Positions 41,200-52,309 of a DNA stretch of 64,000 bases are shown here, piece by piece. The notes beneath the pieces are model-generated. The model worked only from the letters and a program-made list of their open reading frames with translations. It had not been told where the DNA came from and did no database searches. The position numbers were made by a program, and so were the translations under genes. The DNA comes from Cristatella mucedo. Taxonomy: Eukaryota > Bryozoa > Phylactolaemata > Cristatellidae. Positions within the stretch are counted from its first letter, which is position 1. The number at the start of each line of letters is the position of its first letter. The stretch spans positions 781,501 to 845,500 of the forward strand of contig WPIO01000032.1 of the NCBI GenBank assembly GCA_009760855.2, read 5' to 3'.

Positions 41200-41500
41200 T
41201 CTGGTACTCGCTTCAGGCTTCTTCCACCAACTGCATTTGCCATGAGCCCATAAAGTCGCAGCTAAAGATTCATTTGTTCTTTTCAGCATACCTGCACCAA
41301 AAACAACTTTGCTTCGTTGTTATTGCATTCCTTGCGTGATTATGCTTGCATGATTATTCTGGTCAAAGGATGCTACTCATGCGCTTTACGTGCTTGTCTA
41401 AGCATTGGACTCGGAGTTTCATTCATATTTAATTGCTGCTTTTATTGTTTCAGGTTATAAAGCACCTGAATAGGAATTTATAACAATGACAATAATAATC
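41200..41500 (+). mobile_element. L2-like LINE 3' end
   Basis: Encodes EPIKSQLKIHLFFSAYL, comparable to the FKKNLKTHLFRTAF end of LINE-B ORF2. The tail caggttataaagcacctgaa leads into taacaatgacaataataat. Confidence 0.55.
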
Positions 41501-41844
41501 TTGATAAAGTGCCCTCTTTTGAAAAGTCGAGAATTTAAGTAACAACTTACTAAAATAATACCGACTGGGCATTAAGCAGCATTGCTAATCGTCCCGAAAA
41601 AAGGCAAGAAATAAGTATACCGTGTTACGGGCGCTTGAAAAAGTTACTCAAGAAAATAAATAGTGATAAGCCAATCTTAAAAATGAACAAAATATTTTGG
41701 TAGATAATGCCTATGTCATGTGCCCAAAAATAACTAGTTTTAGAAAGGTTAAGAAAGGTTTAGAAAGGTTATGCAGCATAAACCTAGCACTTAAGCTATG
41801 TCAAATGTAAATTAAAATTACCATAATAATAATGTAAAAACAAT

Positions 41845-42490
41845 AATCATAATACATTTGATTATGCGCCACCAGAGAACTCAATCTTTTTGTAGGTGAT
41901 TTAAAAATTGCTGCAAAGGAAGCACGATCAAATGGTTAGTGGTAGCATCCTCAGTAAAAAACAAGAATTACACGGTTAGGGGTGACATGTACAGGGTCAG
42001 CATGCAAGTGCAGTCAGTGTCAGCATGTAAGAGTGTCAGCACGCATAAGCACATAAAGGACCAATCACAGGTACCCACTAAATGCTGTCATAAATAGATG
42101 CAATTTGAGTTTTTTAAATGTGGAAAAATCAGGAGAAGTCGTGACACAGGTCGGGAGTGAGTTCTAAGCTTTGGGAGCATACGGACCAAAGGCACAGTCT
42201 CCAAAGAATATGTGCGACGCATAGCTAAACTATTAAATTCAGAAAACTGAGTGGTACGATGCTTTGCCTGGTGCGGGCGTAGATCTAATAGGTAGGCTGA
42301 AGCCAAAGAATGAGGGTCCTGAAAGTGAGCTACACAAATTTGAAGTCGATGCTTTACTTGACTGGTAGCCAGTGCACGTCAGAGAGAAGTGGTGTGATAT
42401 GGCAGCAGAGACGCTCACGACAGACAAGCCTAGCTGCCGAGTTTTTTACCAGCTGTAAGTGCCATCCGCATATAAGTGAAAGCCTAGATT
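41845..42490 (-). mobile_element. LINE-B 3' copy
   Basis: Minus strand. Tail hairpin at about 41870-41900, the 3' UTR (gttaggggtgacatgtacag), then the ORF2 C-terminus with stops and frameshifts (region 42100-42440). Confidence 0.85.
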
Positions 42491-42519
42491 GTACTTAGAA
42501 ACTCATCGGCAAGAAGGAT

Positions 42520-43020
42520 ATAATGAATACATGGGTATAGTACCCTCAGAGAACTGAATCTCTTTCTAGGCACTTACAGATGTTATATAGCAAGTATTAT
42601 CAAATGAGTCACGGTAACAACTGCAAGCAGCAGGCACAGTGTAAGCAGGTACATGCACACGAGAAAAAATCACAAAGACAAACCGATTGTTGCAAGAAAG
42701 AGGTGCATTCTAAGCTTCTTTTTAAATGTTGCAATGCCATGGGTCGTTGAGACGTACGTCGGTGGTGAGTTCCAGGCTTTGGGAGCATTGGAAACAATGG
42801 CACGGTCTCCAACTGCTTTGAAATTTGTACGAGGTATGGCTAGCCTACCAGAGTGAGAACAGCGCGTTGTATAATTCGTCACCCGGTGGAAGAATAGTTC
42901 TGACAGGTTGGCTGGAGCCAGAGAATGAAGAAGCCTACAAGTAAGGGGCAGAACCATGAAGTCGATGCACTGCTTAATTGGGGGACAGTGCAGGTCAGCT
43001 TACCACGGTATGTAGACTGT
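42520..43020 (-). mobile_element. LINE-B variant 3' copy
   Basis: Minus strand. Tail at 42540-42580; ORF2 C-terminus at 42957-42670 encodes FKAVGDRAIVSNAPKAWNSP. It is more different from other LINE-B copies and may be a subfamily. Confidence 0.82.
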
Positions 43021-43339
43021 GGTCCCGCCTACCTGTTTGGTTTATTAGTAACATTTAAGAAATATCCAAACATCAACATTATGCTTTTATCGTTAACTTA
43101 TCCTTTGGGTAAAACGCGTCTCATTTAGCTTGTAGTCACTAAACGATTTTGTTAAACAATGTGAAGGCTAATGATCGAACCTATTTAGTAACCGTTCACC
43201 GGGTCATGTTAAGCAAGCCTCGTTAGAATAGATATAAGCCAAATCAGGTTTACGCAGCTTTAAATCGCTCAGCCCACACCGTCAAATAAATCTCCTAAAT
43301 ATTCTTCGGAATCAGTGCGAATGCACCTCTGCACGCGTA

Positions 43340-43472
43340 CCACGTGTGCGTGTTGACACCGGGCGTGTTACCACTAACCGTATGATCGTGCTCCCGTTAT
43401 GGCATATTCAAAGTCCCTGGAAAGAGATCAGGTTATTTTAGAATATCGAAAAATTAATTATTATTGAATAAT
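43340..43472 (+). mobile_element. LINE-B 3' UTR and tail
   Basis: tgcgtgttgacaccgggcgt, gttaccactaaccgtatgat, then a degraded hairpin (ggaaagagatcaggttattt). Confidence 0.7.
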
Positions 43473-43854
43473 AATCTATTTATTTTTAATAGCAGATAGA
43501 TGAAGAGCCATGGATATAGTTAGCTGCGAAATTTGTCAAAAAAAGCTTTACGTAACTTTTGACTGATGCAAGGCTATAGCACTACTAACGTTTTCAAGCC
43601 ACATTTTATTCTGATACGATAAATGGTGTCAGCTGATTTAAGTTAATTTCATACATAACAAACATATTTTGTGAAACTGCACTTGCTTTGCACCGGTTGA
43701 TGCTGATATAATGCTCTGGAGGAAGTCAAAATGCTCGCTCAAATTAAGGCAATTATGAACTAAATTACGGAATTTTAATTATCTAACTTATATACAAAAG
43801 TCGCTACATAAGTATTATTTTATTTGGCAGTCAAATGTTGGACGTGAAATCAAT

Positions 43855-44500
43855 CCCAGCACTGTATGCAATTAGTATGAATGCATTTGCTAGGCTTGTA
43901 TGTCGCGAACGCCGCAGTTGCCACATCACACCATTTCTCGCCGACCTGCACTGGCTACCAGTCAAGCAAAGGATCGACTTCAAGGTTTTGTCGCTCACTT
44001 TTTTTTGTCACTTTATTTTTTGGCTCCAGCCTATCTCTCAGATATGCTCCCCCACGAGGCCAAGCATCGTACCACCCGCTATTCGGAATCCAACAGTTTA
44101 CCAATACCTCGTACAAACCTTAAATCCTTTGGAGACCGTGCATTTAGTTCGTATGCTCCCAAAGCGTGGAACTCCCTCCTGAATTGCGTCAGAACATCCC
44201 CTGACTTGACCACATTTAAAAAGAATTGAAAAACACACCTATTTAGGACAGCATTTAGTGGGTCCCTGTGATTTGTCCTTTATGTGCTTATGCGTGCTGA
44301 CGTTGTGCATGCTGCCACTAATCACACTTGCCTGCTGACTTTCTGCATGTCACCCCTAACCATGTTATTCATGTTGTTTATCAAGTATGATATTACTCAC
44401 CATTCAATCGCGTTTCCCCTTGCAGCAAATTTAAAGTGCATAGAAAGATGTTGAGTTATCTGAGGGTGCTTTATCAAGTGCATTATTATTATTATTAACT
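43855..44500 (+). mobile_element. LINE-B 3' copy, well preserved
   Basis: Encodes SFGDRAFSSYAPKAWNSLLN and then VRTSPDLTTFKKN before a stop, followed by the full 3' UTR (gcatgctgccactaatcaca; atgtcacccctaaccatgtt) and the hairpin/(ATT)n tail. Two frameshifts lie in the ORF. Confidence 0.88.
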
Positions 44501-44649
44501 TGAACCAGTAATAGTTCTCATCCTGAGACTGACCGTCGTTGCATGCTACTGCTCTTATTCGTCCTACAAGCTTGCACTGGATCAGAAGGCACAGTTGATA
44601 GTTGCTAAATAAATTGCTTACGCTAAAACTCAACGACCGCCAAGGCTTA

Positions 44650-45095
44650 TAGCATTTCTACCTAGCTGAACTGCTGAACTAGTGTCAGTCTGATCGTGCC
44701 CTTAGGTCACCTATGCACAATAAGACAGCTGTTTTATTTGTCCACTTAAGCACTGCCGACTCGAGAACCTTCGATCAACAGGTCCAAGACTGTAGGCTGA
44801 CATCCACATTTCTCAAGCAATGACGGCTACTCTTCTGCTGCCGAGTATGATACGTCCTTTGACGCCGTCCTGAGCTGCTACTTATTTGCTACTCGCTACC
44901 CCGACTGCTCTCCCGACTGCTGTGCTTTTCACCTTCTTTTCGTTGCGTGAAATGCGTGTCTGCTGGCTACAGAATGCGTGCCGAAAGCCGCTTAGCCTTC
45001 GAATAAGCTGTACACAACTCCTCTGCATAGCGCCCATATACTCGGTGTGGCTTTGTGGAGTTACAGGCTGAGATAAATTAAATTACCTCTCAAAT
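44650..45095 (+). mobile_element. LINE-A 3' copy, diverged
   Basis: Colinear with 48540-48960 of the longer LINE-A: gtgcccttaggtcacctatg, gtcctgagctgctacttatt, gctggctacagaatgcgtgc and gctttgtggagttacaggct. Confidence 0.85.
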
Positions 45096-45214
45096 ATAAG
45101 GCAAAAACAGCCAAAACACCAGACCGTTTGATCACTGGAAACTGGTCTGACAGAAGAAATGTGACCACGACTAGACACGACTTAAGTACTACAGGAAAGG
45201 ACGTATTAGAAAAT

Positions 45215-45375
45215 ACTGCGTTTCATTTTCGCTGATCTTTCTTCGCGTTCAATATTTCGAATGTGCTAGGGTGAGAAATACTGTCAAACTCAGCGGACAA
45301 GTCGAGCAGGACCTTGGCAGTAGCATTACCATCCTGGACATGTCTTAGAATATTGCTGGTCAAATTCGAGAAATT
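45215..45375 (-). mobile_element. LINE reverse transcriptase motif A relic, further lineage
   Basis: Minus strand encodes NILRHVQDGNATAKVLLDLS and then AEFDSISHPS, the reverse transcriptase motif A block (LLDLSAAFDTIDH in relatives). An isolated fragment. Confidence 0.65.
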
Positions 45376-46139
45376 AGTTTCTGTCGAGGGGTGTTTTCTC
45401 ACAATTCATCATACTCAGTGAGTTCTATAACCTGTTAACAGCAATATTTTTAAGAAACCAGGGAACAAAAAAGATAGAGAAACAGCTTATTAAAAATTCA
45501 CCCTCCAATCTAGGATAATTTTGTTTTGGTCAAACAATGATCTCTTTGAAAAACTTTGCAGAAACAAAATTTGGAAATAATTAATTAATAATAATTATAA
45601 TATATAATATAATTATATATAATATATTATAATTGTATAATTAAATAATTAATAATTATTAGAAATAATAATTTTTTAAGTAAAGCCAAGTCAGAGGATT
45701 TATTCGGGTCATGAGGCGATACATATATTTTTTTAAAGATTTAATTAGGAAAGCCAAAATGTGTACCCAAGGGTAAAAATTTTCTTAAGTGATGACAAAG
45801 GTTTAGATCTAACACTTCCTTTAGTCAGAAGTGAATCCACGGAGGCACCAATATGTACTATTTTGTTTTGAAGAAAGAAAGAGATAGTAGGGTTAAAAAA
45901 TATTTGATATTGTGATACTGAGACCAGGCCAATTTGAAAAGCAATTTGTTCACTGTCCTCTACATATTATGGTGAGCGGACGCCAATCTACGATTTGAGT
46001 GTCGTAGTACCAGCTGACCATTCTAGCATCCTCGGGATGGTATGGTTTAGGACGGATGGCGGTACAAGTCTCTCTCCCTCTCTCTCACTCTGCCTAGCAG
46101 TCTCTCTCTTCTTCTAAATATGAGTAATCATGTTTGTGA
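45376..46139. other. AT-rich intergenic DNA
   Basis: Includes a near-palindromic A/T-only tract at 45570-45680 and a CT-rich tract at 46068-46111. No gene or element recognised. Confidence 0.5.
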
Positions 46140-46215
46140 TACAATAATGCATTTAACATAGCAACCTCAGAGAACTCAATCTCTTTCTAGGCACTTTGTA
46201 TTTGCAGCAAAGGAT
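46140..46215 (-). mobile_element. LINE-B type 3' tail
   Basis: Antisense tail: caacctcagagaactcaatc, tctttctaggcactttgtat, ttgcagcaaagg. No upstream element part recognised. Confidence 0.75.
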
Positions 46216-46862
46216 CAAACGATAACAGCCTTAGTGGGATAACGACATACCGATTTAAATTGGGCTGGCAAAAATTTACCTGGATACATTGACTTACATA
46301 ATTAGGTAGATATGCAAATTTATGTATGAAAAATGCAAGTTTAAGCATTGAGCGTTTTATTTCTGGACTTGGTGGCAATAATTGCCTACAGCTTAACAAC
46401 ACTTGATTGATGTCTACCACATAGATTGAAACTTGGAATGCTCGGAAAACTCGCTGAAGTTAGTAGCTGTAGCCCGTTACGAGGCAGTTGCACCTTCAAG
46501 ATAGCCAGTGAACTTTGGGAGCTTTGGCAGTACTCAAAATTACGCAATACTTATTTAGAACTACATTTGACGTTTGCACCTGCTCCCACTAACGCTATTA
46601 TCGACCGTCTAACATGCGCGTCTGAACTAAGACCAACTTTGTTAGTATAATTGCCACGAAGGAAGTATGGCTAATTATCGCAATCGGATAAGAAAATTGT
46701 AGCCATGGAACCTTTATTAGTTATATGTATACTGTAAACAGCCTGCTAATATTGCTCGTTAAATGGCACGAACATTTTATTATTAATACTGTTCTTAATG
46801 ATATTATTGTTATTATTATTACTACTATGTGGGAACAGACAGCTAATCTTCAGGTTACCACC

Positions 46863-46920
46863 CGCGAGTCCGCGGAGCCCCGCGAGACCGCGGAGCCCCG
46901 CGAGTCCGCGGAGCCCCGCG
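46863..46920. repeat. GC-rich 18-bp tandem repeat, 3.2 units
   Basis: Units CGCGAGTCCGCGGAGCCC, CGCGAGACCGCGGAGCCC and CGCGAGTCCGCGGAGCCC at 46863-46916, then CGCG. Each contains the palindrome CCGCGG. Very CpG-rich inside AT-rich DNA. Confidence 0.95.
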
Positions 46921-47295
46921 GCACAGTTTAGCGTCAAACGCATATTTTAGTTAGTGTACTTTTACTGGTATCAGATACATTTCGCTTTACCAGAAGAGGA
47001 TTTACAAGGTTTTCTGTGCCATTCATTAATGATAGAGTTAAGCGAAAAGGTGCGTTTGAAAGTTTGGAAGGCCACCCAGGGACTTCAGCGAACTCATCTA
47101 AATGACTGAGCGCTCTTCAGATTGCATAGTAGGCGCAGCACCACGCTTTGTCTCGTTGCTCGCGGTATCTAGTAGGTAGGTGCCAACACTGATAGCAGCA
47201 GGTTGGTGACAAATTGAGCTTTGGGCTGGTTCGTCAGCTTCCTTTTTTTAGCAGGAGTTATCCACGGGATATGATCTGGACCAGTAGTTCCACCT

Positions 47296-48980
47296 GCCAA
47301 TCGCAGAAACTTCAAGACCCTTGAGATCGAGGCTATCCCTATGAAAATATGTTCTTCGCCCCAATAGCTTAATCCCCCTTTGGACCAGTCGTTATTGGTT
47401 AAAAGCAAAACCACCACACTAGCTAAAGAGCTCGACGAGTTTGAGCTTCTGACTAAAGGCACTATGACCCCTTACCCATTAGGCCAACTGTTTGCTAAGC
47501 AGCTAGTTGAACATATTGAAAATAATGGAATGTCAGATAGATTTCAATCAGGTTTCAAGAGGAAGCACTCTTCTGAAACTGCTCTCCTCCGTGTTAGCAA
47601 TGACATTCTACGTGGCAACGACGACGGGAATGTCACTGCCCTAGCTCTGCTAGATCTGTCTGCTGCCTTCGACACTATGGATCACGAAGTTCTGCTCGAA
47701 CGATTGAGAACAACGATCGGTCTGGCAGACGAAGCACTGGCGTGGTTTAAATCATACTTGTCTGATCGTGTTCAATCCGTGTCGTGTGGGGGTCAGGTAT
47801 CAGGCAAGAGAAGGGTCACCTGTGGAGTCCCTCAAGGGTCTGTACTTGGTCCCTTGCTGTTCTCCATTTATACGCAACCTCTGGGAAAAGTGATTAAGGC
47901 CCATGGAATAGGATATCACTTCTATGCTGACGATACTCAGTTGTATTTGTCATTTAAACCGTCGGAATCTGCTGCAGCAACTGAGAAACTGAATGCTTGC
48001 CTTGCCGATATTCGATCCTGGATGTCGGAAAACTTCCTGAAATTAAATGACGATAAAACCGAACTGCTTCTCATAGGACACCCTAAGCGTGTGGCTGGAT
48101 TAAAAGGCTTTGCTCTTCTAATAGGTGATGCTATTGTGCGACCTTAACCCCGTGCTCGAAATCTAGGTGTCGTGTTCGACAGCTGCCTCAATTTCAAAAG
48201 CTTCATTCAGAAGACTGCCTCTACAGCTAGCCATCACATCCGATTCCTATCCAAGATTAGAAGCGGTCTCCCTCAGTGTCTTGTAAACAATTTAACTAGC
48301 TCTTTAGTTCTGTCTCGGCTTGATTATTGTAATTCCCTTTTGGCTGGGCTACCAAAGAAAGCTATAATGCCACTACAGCGAACTATGAATATGGCTGCAA
48401 GGCTGGTCTTCAAGTCCCAGCGGTTTGAGCACGTGTCACCTTTGCTGAAAGAGCTAGGATGGTTGCCGGTTGAGCAAAGGATACAGAGCAAAGTTCTTAC
48501 GCTGACCCACAAGGCCCGCCACGGCTTGGCTCCTTCGTAACTGGCTGAACTGCTGCATCAGTTTCAGCCTGTTCGCGCCCTCAGGTCCTGTGTGGACAAT
48601 AAATTAGCTGTCCCATTCCTCCGATTAAAGACAGTTGGCGACAGAAGCTTTAGCTCTGCAGGTCCTAGACTGTGGAACTCGCTTCCACAATTCTTACGCA
48701 ACGGCATCTACTCTCCAACTGCCGACTATGGCACATCTTTTTCAGCGGTCCTGAACTGCTACTTCTACGCTACTCACTACCTGAACTGCTTTCCTAACTC
48801 TGCTATGCTTCCCACTTTCTCTTTGTTGCGTGAGACGAAGTCTGTTGGCTACCGAATGCATACCGAAAGCCGCATAGGCTGTGAGTGCGCTATACAAAAC
48901 TCTCCTGCGTAACACCCACATGGTATTTATGACTTTGTGAAGTTACTGACGGAGATACATTACATTACATTACATTACCA
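47296..48980 (+). mobile_element. LINE-A, longest copy with reverse transcriptase
   Basis: Encodes an L2-like ORF2. First comes an endonuclease-RT linker relic (TTLAKELDEFELLTK, to about 47460). Then the RT follows directly: motif A region LALLDLSAAFDTMDHE, motif B GVPQGSVLGPLLF, motif C HFYADDTQLY, then FLKLNDDKTELLLIG and the end RLWNSLPQFL. The open frame runs 47380-48147 and stops at a TAA where the 9.0-kb copy has TCA. A second TAA at 48538 replaces an expected Tyr. Sequence between linker and RT is missing. The 3' end has (TTACA)n at 48956-48977. Inactive but the youngest-looking copy. Confidence 0.9.
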
Positions 48981-49034
48981 CGTACAAAAGACTAGCTTGG
49001 TTTTCTAAGTCTAAGCTAGAAAAAGCACACGAAA

Positions 49035-49297
49035 AGGGAGGCCTAACTGTCCATGAGCATGTGATTCATCCGTATGTGCTATGCATGCTGACACTGTGCA
49101 TGCTGCCACTAACCATACTTGCATGCTGCTTCTGTGCATTTCATCCCTAACCATGTTTTTCCTGTTGTTTATTGTGCATGCTACCACTAACCAATCAATC
49201 GCGCATACTTTGCAGCAATTGCAAAGCACCTAGAATGAGACAGAGTTCGCATCCAGTGCTAAAGGAAATACGTTATTATTATTATTATTATTATTAT
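49035..49297 (+). mobile_element. LINE-B 3' UTR and tail
   Basis: catgctgacactgtgcatgc, tgccactaaccatacttgca, then gcaattgcaaagcacctaga and a long (ATT)n run, directly behind LINE-A. Confidence 0.82.
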
Positions 49298-49529
49298 ACT
49301 GAATTTAATATTGAACCACTCTTAAGTGATCCATTTCATTTTCGTTTCACTGTCGCGTTCTGAGGACGCTTAGTCAAATGTATTAACCTTATTATTTTTA
49401 CCGGGTAGCACCTTACTTAATGAACCGCGCCATGATCTAGCTCTTTGTTTATTGAGATTATTTGCCAACGAGACATTCAAGATTGGAGAGTCCATCCCTA
49501 TGGTCTCAGCTTCACCTCTGCACTTCTAG

Positions 49530-50338
49530 TAATACAATAATATGAATACACTTATTTAGCTGTCTCAGGGAACTTAATCTCTTTCTAGGCAGTTTACATT
49601 TGGTTCAAAGGAAGCACGATCAAATGGTTAGTAGCGACATACTCAATGATACCTAGCACAACATGATCAATGGTGACATGCACAGCGTCAGCATGAAAAC
49701 ATGGATAGTGACAGCATGCATAGTGTCGTCTCACACAAGCACGAAAGCGATGAATCGCACGGAGAGCACTTAATGCTGTGATGAATAGATGCACTTTTAA
49801 TGTATTTTTAAATTTGGTCATGTCGGGGGGGGGGAAGCCGTGACACAAGTCAGAAGTCGGTTCCGGGCGTTGCAAGCACACGAACTAAATGCAGGGTATC
49901 CTAGGATTTGAGGTTCAAGGTTCGTAAGATGTACCGGTAAGTGGTTAGATTCCGAAAAGCTAGTGGTAAGATGTTTAGCTTGGCGGGGAAGTGGATCTGA
50001 TAGGTAGGCTGGAGCCAAAGAATGGAAGTGCCAAAAAGTGAGTGACGGAACCTTGAAGTCCATGCTTTGCTTGACTGTGAGCCAGTGCGGGTTTGCAAGA
50101 AGTGGTGTGAGGTATGGCAGCTTCAACGGCAGACAAGCCTGATTGCAGAGCTAAGTACCAACTGTAAGTACCTGATTGCAAGGGCCAGTAGACCAGCAGG
50201 CAGTGAGTTACATAAATGGATTCGGGAAGTCACATATGTGTGGATCAAATAAGATTTGGTATCCCTGTTTAAACAATAATGTCCGAAATTTAGGAATGTC
50301 ACGTAGCTGAAGGTCGGCATACTTAACTGAGTCAATAA
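49530..50338 (-). mobile_element. LINE-B 3' copy
   Basis: Minus strand. Tail and hairpin at 49545-49610; ORF2 C-terminus at 49850-50330 with several frameshifts. It includes a poly-G run at 49827-49836. Confidence 0.87.
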
Positions 50339-50339
50339 C

Positions 50340-50750
50340 GTCATACCTCGTACAAACCTTAAATCCTTTGGAGACCATGCATTTATTTCGTATGCTCCCA
50401 AAGCCAGGAACTCCCTCCCGACCTGCGTCAGAACTTCCCCCGACCTGACCACATTTAAAAGGAACTTAAAACACACTTATTTAGGACAGCATTTAGTGGG
50501 TCCCTGTGATTCGTACTTCATGTGGTTATGCGTGCTGACACTGTGCATGCTGTCACCAACCACATTTGCATGCTCACCGTGTGCATGTCACCCCTAACCA
50601 TATTATTCATTTTGTTCGTTTTTCAAGCATGAGTTTACTTACCATTCAATTGCATTTTACTTTGCAGCAAATGTAAAGCGCCTAGAAAGAGATTAAGTTC
50701 TCTGAGGGCGCTTTATCATGTGCATTATTATTATTGTTATTATTATTATA
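50340..50750 (+). mobile_element. LINE-B 3' copy, well preserved
   Basis: Starts inside ORF2 (tcatacctcgtacaaacctt), contains the ORF end and full 3' UTR, and ends in an intact hairpin: AAAGCGCC at 50684-50691, AGAGATTAAGTTCTCT, then GGCGCTTT, followed by (ATT)n. It abuts the oppositely oriented copy. Confidence 0.9.
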
Positions 50751-50924
50751 GCTGCACAATCAAGTACGCCTACTTTCTGGAGCTCTATAATATTGCTTGC
50801 ATTCTGGCTGGATTAGACCGAGTTTGTACATGTAAATAGACCAATAAATGTTTGCCAGCCTAACTTGAATTCTTTAATTCACTGCTTGCTAGTCTAATGG
50901 CATGAGCTATCACTAAGCTACAGC

Positions 50925-51115
50925 TGGTGCAAAATTCTGCACCAAGGCTAGTCTGTAGTGAGCGTTGAAGGTTCCGGATCGCCCAACCCTTTTATGGCCT
51001 GCACTGGCTTCCAGTAAAGCTTTGCATCGTTTCCATGGTTGTGGCACTCTCTTTTAGGTCCCTTCATTTTTTCGCTCCTGCGGAACTATCAAATCTACTC
51101 TCAAAATCTGAGGTC
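50925..51115 (+). mobile_element. L2-like reverse transcriptase C-terminal relic
   Basis: Encodes KLQLVQNSAPRLVCSER, a stop, then RFRIAQPFYGLHWLPVKLCI. This is the LQ.VQN.AARL ... LHWLPVK block of L2/CR1-like LINEs, of a lineage distinct from LINE-A and LINE-B. The DNA from 51116 to 52309 shows nothing recognisable. Confidence 0.7.
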
Positions 51116-52309
51116 CTGCCAGTCAGCCAAAAAGCAGATTTAAAAGACAGTAAAGAATATTTCCTATACTATGAAAGCTCTACAGCCTATGGACGCTAAG
51201 TCGGCGCTAAAAACTTTAACGGTTTCATCAACTCTCAGAGGTTAAAGTACAGCCAAGTTACTATAACACGAATCGTGCTTTTATAGCCACTCGTATTTTA
51301 TTCGGGTTATGATAACAGATTCCTATTCATTCTAATTAAGAAAAATATTCACAAATAGTCTTATCATTCTTATCTATTAGTGATTGGTTACATTTTTAAA
51401 TCTTTAAATTAAGTTTATTTTCGGCTGGAATAGAAAAGAAAACATAACGCAACCTTGTATCATGGCTGTAGACAATCGCATTAGCTTCAAAACCTCTTCA
51501 GGCTTGAGTATCAATGACGGCTCAGCATTTTCAGATTCTTCCTAAAAGTTGCAGTAGCAGTCCTGTCGCCATCCTTATCAGCAACAACTGTCTTAAGTAG
51601 GTATTTCTATGTAACTCAGGTGAATTAAAGCTTATCCTTATACAGTAGCTCATAGAAATCTCCCGGGCACGGATTGAAGAGATTATCCTGATTCACTGGA
51701 TTAGTTAAACAATACAGTCCTCAGCAGCTCAAAACCGTGAAAATTAGGCTAATAACATGCCCCTTAAAAACTCTTCTGTTGCATCTGGCATGCCCAGGAG
51801 ATGTATCAATTTAAATATCCCTCACGGAAGCCGTGGTATACATTCTGCTTAAGATAATGCAGAAGACTACAGTATAATATGGTTACGCGTTATAGTAGCA
51901 GTTGGCTCTTAGTTGAAAGTTCAACAGCTACCTGGTCAGTTGACTTGTGAGGAAAATCAGAATAAAAAGCTGAGTCAAGCATCAAGCAAAACGATCCCCA
52001 CGTGTAAATGCTGTGAAGGGCAAATTCTTCAATCAGGTGTCTCAACGGTAACCAGTGTGCCGACCGTGGTCAAGATTTTGCCCGCTATATGAAGTATTAG
52101 GACTACCCTCCAATGAGCAGTGATCAGTTATGCTCGCCGACCGGTTAAAGCCGCGCAATAATTGACTACAGAATCTTCTCGATATCACTGAAAAGCTACT
52201 CTAGCTTTAGCCAAAGTCGAGCAGCGATTCCCATCAGTTCAAGACTATGTATTTAACGCAACCAACTGCCTGATGGTGCTGTTCGCTCTTGCAAGTTTTG
52301 ATCGTAAAT

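Noticed and set aside
45570..45680. AT-only palindrome as a replication origin or S/MAR
   Set aside because: Low-complexity A/T sequence forms such palindromes by chance, and nothing else supports a function.
46863..46920. GC-rich tandem repeat as a CRISPR-like array or coding repeat
   Set aside because: There are no spacers between units, the host is an animal, and the frame through it is not embedded in a larger protein.
49530..50750. Inverted LINE-B pair as a twin-priming event
   Set aside because: Both copies carry their own 3' tail, which a single twin-primed insertion cannot produce.
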